From: Acestrorhynchus altus
Taxonomy: Eukaryota; Chordata; Actinopteri; Characiformes; Acestrorhynchidae
Length of the DNA: 64,000 bases
NCBI GenBank assembly: GCA_034509495.1
Contig: CM067509.1
Location: 6,311,788 to 6,375,787, forward strand
Direction of reading: 5' to 3'
Below the pieces are notes generated by a model that worked only from the letters and a program-made list of their open reading frames with translations, was not told the origin of the DNA and searched no databases. A program made the translations under genes and the position numbers. Below are positions 47,480-57,739 of this stretch, one piece after another (position 1 is the stretch's first letter; every line of letters begins with the position of its first letter).

Positions 47480-47800
47480 CTCCAGAGCTTGACGCTCCCA
47501 CCACCGTGCTTAACAGACTGTACCGTGGTTCCTTGGGTTGACCATGAAACGTTCCTCCAGAAGACCTTTTCTGCGTCCACGTGGTTCAGGTGCAAACATT
47601 AATGGACATTTGTGAGTTTTTGAAGAATGAATGGGTGAATGAAAGTTGATTTGAGGAAGCTGGAGGTTGTCAATCATGCGTATGAGTAGATCTTCTGGAC
47701 TGTTTCTGCCGTGTGCACATTATAAATGACAGAAGGTTCTCCTTCACCAGCACGTCTTTGTTGTGTTGGTTAAAAATAGGTCAGACAGGTGAGTGATGGA
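47480..47800 (-). mobile_element. Possible Tc1-related fragment, intron 7
   Basis: GACGCTCCCACCACCGTGCT resembles the complement of the conserved GGGSIM-encoding block seen in other fish Tc1 relics. The rest is too decayed to place. Low confidence. Confidence 0.35.
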
Positions 47801-48377
47801 CAAATAAGATGCAATGTTGAAACCTTTGTCCCCGGCCTCTCTCCGTCACCCCGTACCTGTCAGCTGTCGAGCAGGGCCATACCTCCGAATATCACATCGG
47901 AGGTCTTGAGTGGGGCGTAGTCCTGCTGTTTCGTCCTCCAGCTACACGGCAGTCAGACTGACAGGCTGAGTGAACACGGCAGAGATTGAAGGGCTGGGAG
48001 AAAGATTAAGCCAGAAGGGACAAACGGTAACACTGTTCTACGGACGTTGTGAACTGCACTCTGTAAAAGAAACAGTTCTCGTCCATTAGGATCCCAGTGA
48101 TTTTTTAAAACATAATTCAGTGAAAATGAAAACGAAAACATGGCAAAACAGTGTTTCAGGAGGACAGACAGAGACAGTAACAATACTGACCAAAATAAAG
48201 GTCAAGAGTAGCTGTTTATTGTTGATATGGCAGCATTAATGTAAGAGGAACACCTTAAAATAACAGACAACAACCTGTACCATGTCACACTAAATAACTA
48301 AACAATGAGAGAGAAGAAACAATGTATTCCTGTACAGTGGACAGTGACAGTGGCCACTAAGGGACGAGTGGATGTGT

Positions 48378-48715
48378 TTTTCAGCACCATGGACAGAGAC
48401 AATGGCAAATAAGTTCTGCGTGGATGTGGATTTCAGCACCATGGACAGGGACAGTTCCCACTAAGTGCTGTGGGCGTGGTTTTCAGCACCATGGACAGCG
48501 ACCATGTCCACTAAGCACCACGTGAATGTGGATTTCAGCACCACGGACAGTGACAGTGCCCTACAAAGTGTTGTGGGTGTGGTTTTCAGCACCATGGACA
48601 GTGACAGTGTCCACTAAGTGCTGTGGGTGTGGTTTTCAGCACCATGGACAGGGACAGTGTCCACAAGGTGCTGTAGGTGTGGATTTCAGCACCATGGACA
48701 GGGACAGCGGCCCTA
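48378..48715 (+). repeat. 51-bp minisatellite, intron 7
   Basis: Seven units beginning TTTCAGCACCATGGACAG at 48379, 48431, 48481, 48533, 48584, 48634 and 48684 (period 50-52), with variable second halves (CACTAAGTGCTGTGGGTGTGG). Confidence 0.95.
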
Positions 48716-49264
48716 AGTGAATGTTGTTCCAAGGGCAGTGGCTTTATTTCACATAAGCGTTCTTAACCTCTTAAAGGGTTCTACACATTTCCACGTCTCT
48801 TATAGTACCCTAATAGGTTCTTGATGGACATTATTGACTGAATGGACGGAAACAGTTCATTGTAATCGTTGTGTGTAACGTCCAGTGTGTAGTGTGGCCC
48901 CTGTTTTGTAAACGCTGATCTTCAGGGCTTGTTCAGATCAGGATGTGATGCCGGTGCAGAGCTGATAACCATGTTTATACAGCCTCTTAATGCTGCCTGG
49001 AAACACGGGAATGAGGAGGGTTTCCTGAGGGAATAAGACACTTCATACCTAAAAAAACACAAGATCAGTCTGAAACACATGGTCTCTCTCTGTCTCTCGC
49101 TCACGCTCTGTCTCACTCTATGTCTCTAACAATATCTTTGAAATGATGTAATCAACGTGTGGTTGGAGTGATGGGATTGGTCACACACTCCTGATGAACC
49201 ACTGAAGAGCCATTTTTGTTTCATCTGACCGTGAAATGGTTCTTCACACACATACAGTATGTTG

Positions 49265-49610
49265 ACGTGTGTGTGGGCATTCTTTCAGCTACTTTCAGTT
49301 GCACACCCTGCTGACACAGATGTTCTCGCACATTGTCTAGTCCCCGTATAAAGGGACCGCAAATAAAATAGGAGCGTGTCGGGTGTGGGCTCGAGGGATA
49401 CAAACCCCCCAGCTTTGAGCTGCGGAGCAGTAGCTCTGTGTTCTGTTACCACTGAAAGCAATCAGATCCTCAGAGCAATGTCCCAGACTCCAGTGGAAGG
49501 TCTTCCCTGGACGGTAGGGGCTCCAACAAAAGCAGGATAAACTCTTTTAATAGCCTTGATTTCAGAAAACACTGTGAATCAGCAGGTGTCCGAATACTTT
49601 TGTCCACATG
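49265..49610 (-). mobile_element. MITE-B copy 6, reverse, intron 7
   Basis: TTGCACACCCTGCTGACAC, TTGTCTAGTCCCCGTATA, GAGCTGCGGAGCAGTAG, CAATCAGATCCTCAGAGC, CTCCAACAAAAGCAGG, and an outer end close to GCAGGTGTCCGAATACTTTT. Confidence 0.8.
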
Positions 49611-49767
49611 GTGTTTTGTTTACAGAAATGGTTCTTTGTGGAACCAAAATTGGTTCTCCTAATGCTCAAAGAACCCTTTATAACCATGTATTTTACAATT
49701 TGTCCCAGAACCTGAAAATACATTGACTGATACACACCTGATTAAATACATAAAGATATAAAGGTCT

Positions 49768-49828
49768 CTCTCTCTGTCTCACTCTCTCTCTCTCTCACTC
49801 TCTATACATATATATATCTCACTGTCTA

Positions 49829-49874
<46 letters not shown>

Positions 49875-49922
49875 TCTCTCTCTCACTCTCTCTATACATA
49901 TCTCTCTTACTCTCTATACATA

Positions 49923-49955
<33 letters not shown>

Positions 49956-50008
49956 CTATCTCTCTCTCACTCTCTCTATACATATCTCTCTCACTCTCTC
50001 TATACATA

Positions 50009-50047
<39 letters not shown>

Positions 50048-50139
50048 CTATCTCGCTTTCTCTCTCTCTCTCTCTCTCTCTCGCTCTCTATCCCCCTCTC
50101 TCACTCTCTCACTCTTTCTCTCTCTCGCTCTCTATCCCC

Positions 50140-50193
<54 letters not shown>

Positions 50194-50208
50194 CTCTCTC
50201 TCTCTCTC
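49768..50208. repeat. CT/TATC tract ending at the kcnh3 exon 8 acceptor
   Basis: About 440 bp of CTCTCT with (TATC)n blocks (49860-49872, 49939-49962, 50029-50052) and repeated CTATACATATCTC, running into TCTCTCAG at 50203-50210. Confidence 0.97.
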
Positions 50209-50210
50209 AG

Positions 50211-50594
50211 GTTGGCTACACGAGTTGGCGAAGCGTCTGGGAACTCCGTACTTCCTTTCGCCGCTGACGTCGCTCCTGCCTGACTCGCTGCATCCCAGCT
50301 TCCTGGATGGACTGATAACTAACTCGAGTCAATGGAACTCGTCAGGGGGCGACGTAGTCGGGCAGGACGCCACCTTGAACACCAGCCAGTGGAATGGAAC
50401 GGGGGCAGGGGTGGCAGGTGGCATCAGCACAGGGCAGCTTGGCGCAGTGCTGGGGGGTGGACCCTCGGTGAGAAGCTCCTATGTGACCTCGCTGTACTTT
50501 GCTCTGAGCAGCCTGACCAGTGTGGGCTTCGGCAACGTCTCAGCCAACACAGACTCGGAGAAGATCTTCTCCATCTGCACCATGCTGATCGGAG
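50211..50594 (+). CDS. kcnh3: kcnh3 exon 8: turret, pore helix, selectivity filter, S6 start
   Basis: 128 codons, phase 1 in and out. [14 protein letters not shown] is followed by a long extracellular turret (about codons 15-78) with four N-glycosylation sequons (NSS, NSS, NTS, NGT) arranged as two copies of an N-S/T-S-Q-W-N block. The pore follows: [20 protein letters not shown], then the filter SVGFGN at 50519-50536 (the family variant of GYG), then [18 protein letters not shown] entering S6. Mammalian KCNH3 also has an extended sequon-bearing turret, which supports the paralogue call. The acceptor AG at 50209-50210 ends a roughly 440-bp CT/TATC microsatellite. Donor GTGAGG at 50595. Confidence 0.96.
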
Positions 50595-50757
50595 GTGAGG
50601 ACACAGTGGTGCCGAGGCATGTGGAGGGGGATGGTTTGGGCACACTCAGGTATGCTGACAGGTGGATGAGGTACACTGGAGAAGCCAGGGGTGATGTGGG
50701 CCTTAAGGGTCTTGGACCTTCAGACTTTGTGCAGATTTGTTCTATGGCTGGTTTTAA

Positions 50758-50758
<1 letters not shown>

Positions 50759-50816
<58 letters not shown>
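50759..50816. repeat. (CA)n microsatellite, intron 8
   Basis: About 29 CA units next to the SINE fragment. Confidence 0.95.
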
Positions 50817-50818
<2 letters not shown>

Positions 50819-50820
50819 TC

Positions 50821-50905
50821 GGACTCCACAGAGGGAACCCGTGCAGACATGGGAAGAACATGGAAACTCCACCCAGATAGGGCCTTGAACCCAGGACTCC
50901 AATGC
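50821..50905 (-). mobile_element. tRNA-derived SINE fragment, intron 8
   Basis: On the minus strand: GTCCTGGGTTCAAGGCC (B box) then GGGTGGAGTTTCCATGTTC and CCCATGTCTGCACGGGTT, the order found in widespread fish tRNA-SINEs. Cut by a (CA)n run at 50759-50816. Confidence 0.75.
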
Positions 50906-51190
50906 TGGGAGGTCACTATGCTGCTCGTTTATTTTATATATATATATATGAATTATGTCTGTTCTGAGGAGTCATTGGTCATCTGTCCCTGAGTTATTGA
51001 GTCAAGAAAGTGGGACGGGTTCATTATAACTTAAGCAGGAATGGACAGGGCTGTCCTGCTGTAGGCTGAATAGGTCTTTAGGGACATCACAGAACCAGTG
51101 ACTTCAGAACAGGCTGGTGTATATTAGCTGTTTTCTGAAAAGCATGGAAAGCCACAGCCATATCATTTCCCATAGAGTTGGTCCTTTAAT

Positions 51191-51233
<43 letters not shown>

Positions 51234-51659
51234 ACACACATTGCGCCGTAGTGTCTCTCGCCCCTTGCTCTCTGTAAACAGTGTCTGAACAGCTCTGAAT
51301 GTCTCTGAACGCGTACAGGGAGCACAGTAATGGTCTCAGTCTGAAAACACCTCTATTTTTAGAGAACATCTAATTCAGAAGATAAAAAGACTAAATCTCT
51401 GTGGCTCGTGTTACTAAATCTGTCTGCTAGAGCTGCAAACCTCACGCTGTGTTGCAGGAGGGAGCGAGAAACATCCGAACACAGGGGAAACGTGTAGAAA
51501 TTTGTAGATATTTCACCACATTTCCCCTGAATTTCTGAGCCATTCCAGTCTCGGTTTGCACAGATAGTGGGCTTGATGAGTGATTGAAGTATCCCTCACT
51601 GTGGTGGACAGGAGCACCGTTCATAGTGAGAACTAGCCGAGCCAAGTACAGCTTCCAAA

Positions 51660-52060
51660 CTTGGTGGAGGTAGTTTCACACAACAGATCTCCAAATTCAC
51701 CTAATATACCTCCAGCACAACTTTGGAAACCAGTTTGGAAGCACTTGCTGATTTCTGTACTTCAATATGGCCACTGTACACCATTTTGTGTTCAGAGGTG
51801 GTGAAGGTTCTCCAAGACCTTCATTTTTCACAGCCTGAAGCAGGTTCTGCTGCAGGATCTTGAGGTATTTTGCATCACCCATCCCTCCATCCATCCATCA
51901 GATGTACCAAGATACCTTGCTGAAGGAAAGCACCACCACAACATGATACTACCACCACCGAGCTTCACTGCTTTAGACGATGTCTGTTGGAGAAGGTTGG
52001 CAAAACAACAGAACCTCCAAACATGTTCTTGGTCTTGTAAAGAACATTGTAACCATTGGC
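51660..52060 (-). pseudogene. Tc1-like relic, catalytic core, intron 8
   Basis: On the minus strand DAKYLKILQQNLLQAVKNEG resembles the Tc1 KYREILEENLL block, and AACATGATACTACCACCACC is the complement of the GGGSIM-coding region about 100 bp away. Frame broken. Confidence 0.7.
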
Positions 52061-52522
52061 AGCATCTTCATTTTTAATAGTTTACTTTAACCAATATCTC
52101 TTGACACAGTGAACACAGAGTGTTGCAGTGTTCTTTATCATCTTAATATCTAGAACCCACGGACCATATCAGTGTAGTTTAGTTTGACTGTCTGCTCGTG
52201 TAAATACTGTAATTGTATTTAAAGTAAACAGGACTTTGGACCTCATTTGGACCCCGTTATTATCAAGAACCCTTTGAGAATTTCACTGTTGGGACTCGCA
52301 GTCCTGTTACTCGAGATAATTACCTAGTACCTTGAGGTGTGTACCTCACACCTACAGCCCTGCTTTTCTATTGCATTAATACAATAACACCAATCACCAA
52401 CACACACCGTTTGTTTTCCTACCTGTATAGGTGCACAACAATGAACAATACATCACAAATGATAAATCGTTTATTCATCAAATTGTCCAGCTGTGTGTCT
52501 TAGTGCCTAATTAGTTCCTCGG

Positions 52523-52540
52523 ACTACGATTCCCAGAAGA
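52523..52540 (+). promoter_or_regulatory. Candidate ZNF143/Staf site
   Basis: ACTACGATTCCCAGAAGAC is one or two bases from the ZNF143 consensus (ACTACAATTCCCAGAATGC). It lies in a GC-richer, repeat-free part of intron 8. Confidence 0.4.
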
Positions 52541-53550
52541 CTACACTTCGTGCTTTGCTGCTTTTCTTGCACAACATTTTCCATCACAGCTGCAGCTCCG
52601 GCTGTGCAGCACACTTCACCAAACCACAGCAGCTATTAACCTCGGCGTCCCACTCCACCACGTTTGCATCTACACCGTGTTTTTCTTTGACATCTGTTCC
52701 GATTAAACCGGCGGTCTTCCGGCCGCTTTTCCCATTAGACCGCATCATTTATTGATCCTGCCTTTTCCCCGTGGTGGAGGCCGCTTCGCCTCACGGCTTC
52801 AGCAGCTCTTATCGCCTGCTCGGTGTGAAGCAGGCGCCCCAACCGAGTCCTAATGATGGGATAAATAGTTAAACAATGTGCGTACAGTACGCTCATCAAC
52901 GTAAACACGATCCCATTCCAAGGACACAGCTGGAGAATGAACGGGAATGAAAGTGAGCGTCTTCTGCTTCTTCACGCTGATGTTATATATAAAACATGTT
53001 TTATAAATAAGGAAATGAGCCAATACATTAAATACATGAACAGTCATCTGGCCGTAACAGTCTGGTCATTATAAAAGGTGCTCTGTTCTATGATTCTATG
53101 GTTATTTATTACATTTATGTACCATATTTGACCTTTTTCTGGCTTTTTATGTCAAAGTTTTCAGTTTTATTCCACCTTCATTCTGTCAGATTTGTGTTAC
53201 TGTGCCTTTAAGACTGATTTATGTAAACGAGCTCTTTTCTGATAGGCTATTATGTGCTTCAGTCAAAGGCAGACTCCTTATACACTCTTTAAACTACATT
53301 CTTCAGGAACTTTTGGATACGAAACTGTGGTGGAACCTCTTAAGGTGCTTCGTGGATCCTTCTAGAAACCTTCTTCCTTTTACTGAAGGTTCCTCAAGCA
53401 CCTTAGGAGGTCACTCCACGAACTGAAGTGTCCCCCAAGTATTTTCTACGTTTAACAGTGTGAATGGGCGGGGCTAAATGGCTGCAGGCTTAATAGGGGT
53501 GTCAGGATATCTCAGAAGCAGTGCATGTTGGTAGCTGTTGGTGACATCAT

Positions 53551-53690
53551 GAAATCACCATGCAATCAGTGAAATCACCATGCAATCAGTGAAATCACCA
53601 TGCAATCAGTGAAATCATCATGCAATCAGTGAAATCATCATGCAATCAGTGAAATCATCATGCAATCAGTCAAATCAAGGTGAAATCAGT
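53551..53690 (+). repeat. 20-bp minisatellite, intron 8
   Basis: Six perfect-register units GAAATCACCATGCAATCAGT at 53551, 53571, 53591, 53611, 53631 and 53651 (ACC becomes ATC in the last three) and a decayed seventh at 53671. Confidence 0.97.
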
Positions 53691-54739
53691 TTCATTTATG
53701 CACTGTATTAAATGCATACGCCTCCTTAAACACCACAGAACCACCAGTGGTCCCTGTTTTGTCCTCTCACTGGGATCCTTTAGGAAGAGTTCAGCCTGTT
53801 TGCATTGATTTAGATGTATTTCCTGGTTAGTTTTCCCTAGAGTGTAATAAAAGTCACAGCATAAGGGGCTAAAGGTCATGTGTTCATCAGTTGTGAAAGC
53901 CTGAGGAGCCTCTGGTCATGCAGTAATGAGATTTTCTGTAGAAGAAGTCTGTTGGAGCACGTTCAGTGTGATCCGATTCAGTGCTGAGCCAGAGTCACAT
54001 GTACTGATTCAGTACAAGCTGCAGCAGTGGCTCTTAACTGGTCCTGCCTCAGGACCCACGTTTGTCCTTCGTCATTATGTCACGATGCCGCAGCAATTCA
54101 GTTTTCAATATTTCTAATTTATTTCACAGCTCATCTTCAGCACCGAGATCCTCATCCTTGCCTGTGGCCGTCTTTACTGCATGGGACAAACAGTGTCCTT
54201 CTTTAATTCCAGTGTTATATTAAGGAGAGCAACCGAACCGCATCATATGTCAGACATCATTAACTCTTGGGCCAGCATTTCAGTACTGTTTTCACTTGGA
54301 ATATTGATATAATAATAATAATATAATATAACAATATAATAAGCCTCAAAAGCGTGTATAGCTCCTCCCCCTCCAAACTCTTTTTCCCATCTGCAGATTA
54401 GAACTAGTCCTGTCACATGACATCTCAGACTTCTTACCAGGAGAGCTGTGGTGTTGATGGAATTGAAGCATGCAGTTAGACAGTCACTCCACTCCACAGC
54501 TTCGAGGCCATGCTCCAGGGTGGCCCTATGGTCTAACTGCTGCTCATCAAGTGTGAGATCATAAATTCAGGTTACAGCAAGGACTCAGAGCTCCACTGTT
54601 GAATGGGCAGTCACACTAGGCCCCATGGCATAGGGGGTGTATGACGACTACTGGCTCCTAAAGCCCTAGACTGCCCATTGGATGATCAAGCCACATGCAA
54701 CTGACCAATGGACAGGACTCTCTAGAGCCTAAGGTTATC

Positions 54740-54915
54740 ATTGCTGCCGAACATTTGATAGAAGGGTCTAAATCCTGTCAACCATCCAGTACCTTCTGAC
54801 AGGAGTTGGAGTAGCAGAACTAATCATCTACCATCTTATTAAGGCTTAATACAATCAGTTCCTCACAGCAATGTTCCAACATCTAGCGTAAAAACCTCCT
54901 CAGAAGAGTTGAGGC
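54740..54915 (-). mobile_element. MITE-B fragment, reverse, intron 8
   Basis: CATCCAGTACCTTC, CAATCAGTTCCTCACAGC, AATGTTCCAACATCTAG, then CTCAGAAGAG; strongly decayed. Confidence 0.65.
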
Positions 54916-55105
54916 TGTTCCCGCAGCAACCAGGCAGCAAACTCCCTATTAATCCTCTGGGTGTCAGCAGGAATGCTGGACATGGACCGAAAGGCTCCGC
55001 CCCTGAGCAGGCCGCTATAGTGGACAGTGTGATGGATGTGGACTGGAGAAAGGTGGAGAATGATTTAAAGGCCAGGATTGGAGAGAAATAGAATAAGCTA
55101 CACCT

Positions 55106-55107
55106 GA

Positions 55108-55140
<33 letters not shown>

Positions 55141-55254
55141 ACACATATTTACATGTATATATATATACTGTATATATAGTGTGTGTGTGTGTGTGTGTGA
55201 GTGTGTGTGAGTGTGTGTGAGTGTGAGTGTGAGTGTGTGAGTGTGAGTGTGTGT

Positions 55255-55291
<37 letters not shown>
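55106..55291. repeat. (CA)n - TATA - (GT)n palindromic microsatellite, intron 8
   Basis: CA at 55108-55145, TATATA core around 55158-55177, GT/GAGT at 55178-55291. Complementary arms on both sides of an AT core. Confidence 0.95.
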
Positions 55292-55292
<1 letters not shown>

Positions 55293-55383
55293 ACATTTTT
55301 AAATCTGCCACAAAGTCTGAGCACTAAGGGCCATTACTGTCGACGCCAGCTGACAGCTGATGAGCCCACCCACACCCGATTCA

Positions 55384-55384
<1 letters not shown>

Positions 55385-55434
<50 letters not shown>

Positions 55435-55591
55435 ACACGCACATATACACACGCACACACACACACAGAGGCACAATTTTTAGCTCACCACAGGCAGTGG
55501 ACTACAACACGTATTATATATAAACATGTACCTTATTACCAAAGCAAGACAACCAGCAGGCAACACTGCTAATTATATAACACAGCCCATA

Positions 55592-55623
<32 letters not shown>

Positions 55624-55629
55624 ACACAC
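55385..55629. repeat. Further (CA)n blocks, intron 8
   Basis: 55385-55468 (with ACAC-GC and TACAC variants) and 55593-55629. Confidence 0.9.
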
Positions 55630-56208
55630 CCCGACCCACATGTCACTCAGAATAAACTGTACCACCTTACTGAATCTCATCACTCCATTTCTGCTCTCCA
55701 TTCCTGGGCATTTCTGGAGTCTGTAAGCTGCAAATCTTCCTTTTGCAGTTCCCTGTTCTAGATAATAATTATGTAGGTGTGAGGAACCTTTGCAGTACTG
55801 TATGTTCCAGTCTATTATATATAAGTAACCAAACCGAGCATTACATTGAGGCCAGGATGTTGGATGATGTTAATGTCAAGAAGTGTTACCTGGAAGCCTG
55901 TTTTTTTATGACACACAAATCTGGTTATTATCTAGAACATAAGTGCTCCCCGTGTACCTCATAACCTATCTGGTTAACATCTACAGCAGATGTGTCACCT
56001 AGAAGCCTTCGTACCTCACTCTAATCGGGGTATTATCAAGAGCATGATATATAAAAATCTTTAATGTATCATTGAATCCATTTTTTGGAACGTGTTCTTG
56101 TCTTTCCACGCTCGTAAGAGCCAGCAGGTAATGAAATATGGAGCTAAATCAACACGTTCTTTCACAGGTGCCAAATGAGTGTGCTGAGTTGGCTAGTACT
56201 GCAGGGGT

Positions 56209-56250
<42 letters not shown>

Positions 56251-56599
56251 GAGAGCCTGTTAGCCTGTTGTCTAGACAAATAGAGGAGAGGATGAGAGGA
56301 TGAGAGATGTCAGATCAGAACAGGACAGTAGGGCATTACATAAGAACCCTTCCATTAACAGAACAATGGGTACGTTCCGCTCTCTGGATCTTCTACTGTT
56401 CTGACTCTGTTTCAGAGTATCTCAGAGAACGACTAGACATGCAAGCCCTCACCCTTCCAGCACTGGTAGTATTGTGTGATGTGTGTGGGTTCTAGATAGT
56501 GTGACTGGAAATGACTAAATCAATGCCCGTTTTCAGCTTCTAGTTGCTGATTCCAAGAACGTTATGTCTCCTTTTCCCTTTTTCCGTCTGTGTGTCCAG

Positions 56600-56799
56600 C
56601 ACTGATGCACGCCGTGGTCTTCGGTAATGTAACGGCCATCATCCAGCGCATGTACTCACGCCGCTCGCTGTACCACACCCGCACCAAAGACCTGAAGGAC
56701 TTCATCCGCGTCCACCGGCTCCCAAAGGCCCTCGAGCAGCGAATGCTGGAGTGCTTCCAGACCACGTGGTCCGTCAACAATGGCATCGACGTCAGTGAG
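56600..56799 (+). CDS. kcnh3: kcnh3 exon 9: S6 end and C-linker
   Basis: 67 codons (phase 1 in, phase 0 out). Starts [20 protein letters not shown] (distal S6 and activation gate), then [20 protein letters not shown] (C-linker A' helix), then [20 protein letters not shown] (A'-B' region) and NGIDVSE. The family consensus in this segment has LKQRMLEYFQ; here Lys is Glu (56734-56736) and Tyr is Cys (56752-56754). Acceptor AG at 56598-56599, donor GTGGGC at 56800. Otherwise intact. The substitutions may be real lineage changes or sequence errors. Confidence 0.95.
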
Positions 56800-57489
56800 G
56801 TGGGCACACCAAATCCAATCTGTTAAAACTGTTTTAATCGGGATCTGCGTTCAACATTTGTCCGAACAGTTCACGTTCCTAAACTGATGTGTGAAAGTGT
56901 CTCCACCTTGTAGATGTAAAGTCAGAGACAGAAGCTCATCCTCTCACCCTCGTTCCTCTGTCTGTCCGATGTATCTCCTTATTCTTATTTTCTTTCCATT
57001 TTTCGAAACCATTCTATCACCATTCCACCTCCAGCATTGAGCTGTGGAGCAGTAGATCTGTGTTCTCTGGAATGATGGAGCTCCATCCAGTACCTTCTTA
57101 ATAACTAATCATATCCTCACAGCAATGCTCCATATTCTAGTAGATAGTCTTCCCTGGACAGAAGAGACAGTCCATCAAAAGCAGCATCAACTCTTTAATA
57201 CCCTTGATTTCAGAACAAACAGTGTAAGAGGAGGTGTCCCAATACGTTTGTACCAATATTTTCATCTTTCTCCTCCTCCTCACTTTCTGTCCTCTCGTTC
57301 TTCACATTCTTAAAAATGAAGGTGCTTCAGAATGATCCTAAAGATCCAAAAGGATCATAAAGATGCATTTTGTTCACAAGACACGTGAGTCTGAGGAACA
57401 AGTAAATCGATAACCAATCTTTCGATCGGTCGAAGGTTCTGTGATCCTCCTAAGATGTTCCTCAACTCTTCAACTCTGTCTCCTCTCAG
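56800..57489 (+). other. kcnh3 intron 9
   Basis: 690 bp. Carries a 40-bp piece of MITE-A interior (about 56900-56940) and a reverse MITE-B fragment (57035-57262); otherwise unremarkable. The acceptor has a strong CT tract. Confidence 0.8.
57035..57262 (-). mobile_element. MITE-B copy 7, reverse, intron 9
   Basis: TTGAGCTGTGGAGCAGTAG, GGAATGATGGAGCTCCATCC, ATCCTCACAGCAATGCTCC, and an end GGTGTCCCAATACGTTTG. Confidence 0.8.
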
Positions 57490-57739
57490 CTGCTGAAGGA
57501 CTTCCCTGATGAGCTGCGAGCTGATATTGCCATGCACCTGAACAAGGAGCTGCTGCAGCTGCCTCTTTTTGAGTCTGCGAGTCGCGGCTGCCTCCGCTCG
57601 CTCTCCCTCATCATCAAGACATCCTTCTGTGCTCCTGGAGAGTTCCTCATCCGCCAGGGTGATGCCCTGCAGGCCATCTACTTTGTCTGCTCTGGATCCA
57701 TGGAAGTTCTCAAGGACAACACAGTACTGGCCATCCTGG
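57490..57739 (+). CDS. kcnh3: kcnh3 exon 10: C-linker end and first part of CNBHD
   Basis: 83 codons plus one base (phase 0 in, phase 1 out). [20 protein letters not shown] and [20 protein letters not shown] form the end of the C-linker; [20 protein letters not shown] and [20 protein letters not shown] start the CNBHD beta-roll. The family does not respond to cAMP or cGMP; an intrinsic ligand from the same domain normally fills the pocket, but that segment would be in the next exon. Acceptor AG at 57488-57489, donor GTAAGT at 57740. The expected continuation (KGDLIG) was not seen in 57740-64000, so intron 10 is at least 6.2 kb. Confidence 0.95.

Larger units (their letters stand above)
45283..50210 (+). 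other. kcnh3 intron 7 and its contents
   Basis: 4928 bp. Contains a Tc1 relic (46119-46346), a GT/GAGT microsatellite (46940-47051), a probable Tc1-related fragment (47480-47800), a 51-bp minisatellite (48378-48715), a reverse MITE-B copy (49265-49610) and the long CT/TATC tract that ends at the exon 8 acceptor. 45283-46118 and 47801-48377 show nothing identifiable. Confidence 0.8.
50595..56599 (+). other. kcnh3 intron 8 and its contents
   Basis: 6005 bp, the largest complete intron here. Contains (CA)n plus a tRNA-SINE fragment (50759-50905), (CT)n (51189-51229), a Tc1 relic (51660-52060), a GC-richer segment with a ZNF143-like site (52500-52860), a 20-bp tandem array (53551-53690), a MITE-B fragment (54740-54915), a CA-TATA-GT palindrome (55106-55291) and further (CA)n, and (GA)n at 56217-56253. 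Confidence 0.8.
35420..57739 (+). other. kcnh3: kcnh3 gene body, coding exons 2-10 (partial gene)
   Basis: Nine exons (35420-35653, 38849-38983, 41740-41879, 42898-43150, 44797-44954, 45075-45282, 50211-50594, 56600-56799, 57490-57739) join in compatible phase to 1962 bases, 654 codons, without a stop. The product is a plasma-membrane voltage-gated K+ channel subunit that assembles as a tetramer; mammalian Kv12.2 sets resting potential and excitability in forebrain neurons (family knowledge). ELK identity rests on the PAS domain, the six-helix core with SVGFGN filter and the CNBHD start. KCNH3 rather than KCNH4 or KCNH8 is favoured by SNFVLGNAQV, by FLVSHKDI, by GFNANRRRSRAVLY, by the YFG start of the S4 exon and by the long glycosylated turret; some stretches ([17 protein letters not shown]) resemble KCNH8/KCNH4. 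Coding exon 1 and the exons after 57739 are not in view. Family certain, paralogue likely. Confidence 0.93.

Noticed and set aside
48378..48715. CRISPR-like regular spacing of repeats (also at 8190, 53551 and 58331)
   Set aside because: Inter-repeat segments are themselves repeated and the host is a vertebrate; these are minisatellites.
35420..57739. Assignment to kcnh4 or kcnh8
   Set aside because: SNFVLGNAQV, SHKDI, YFG at the S4 exon start and the long sequon-rich turret fit kcnh3 better, although a few stretches resemble the paralogues.
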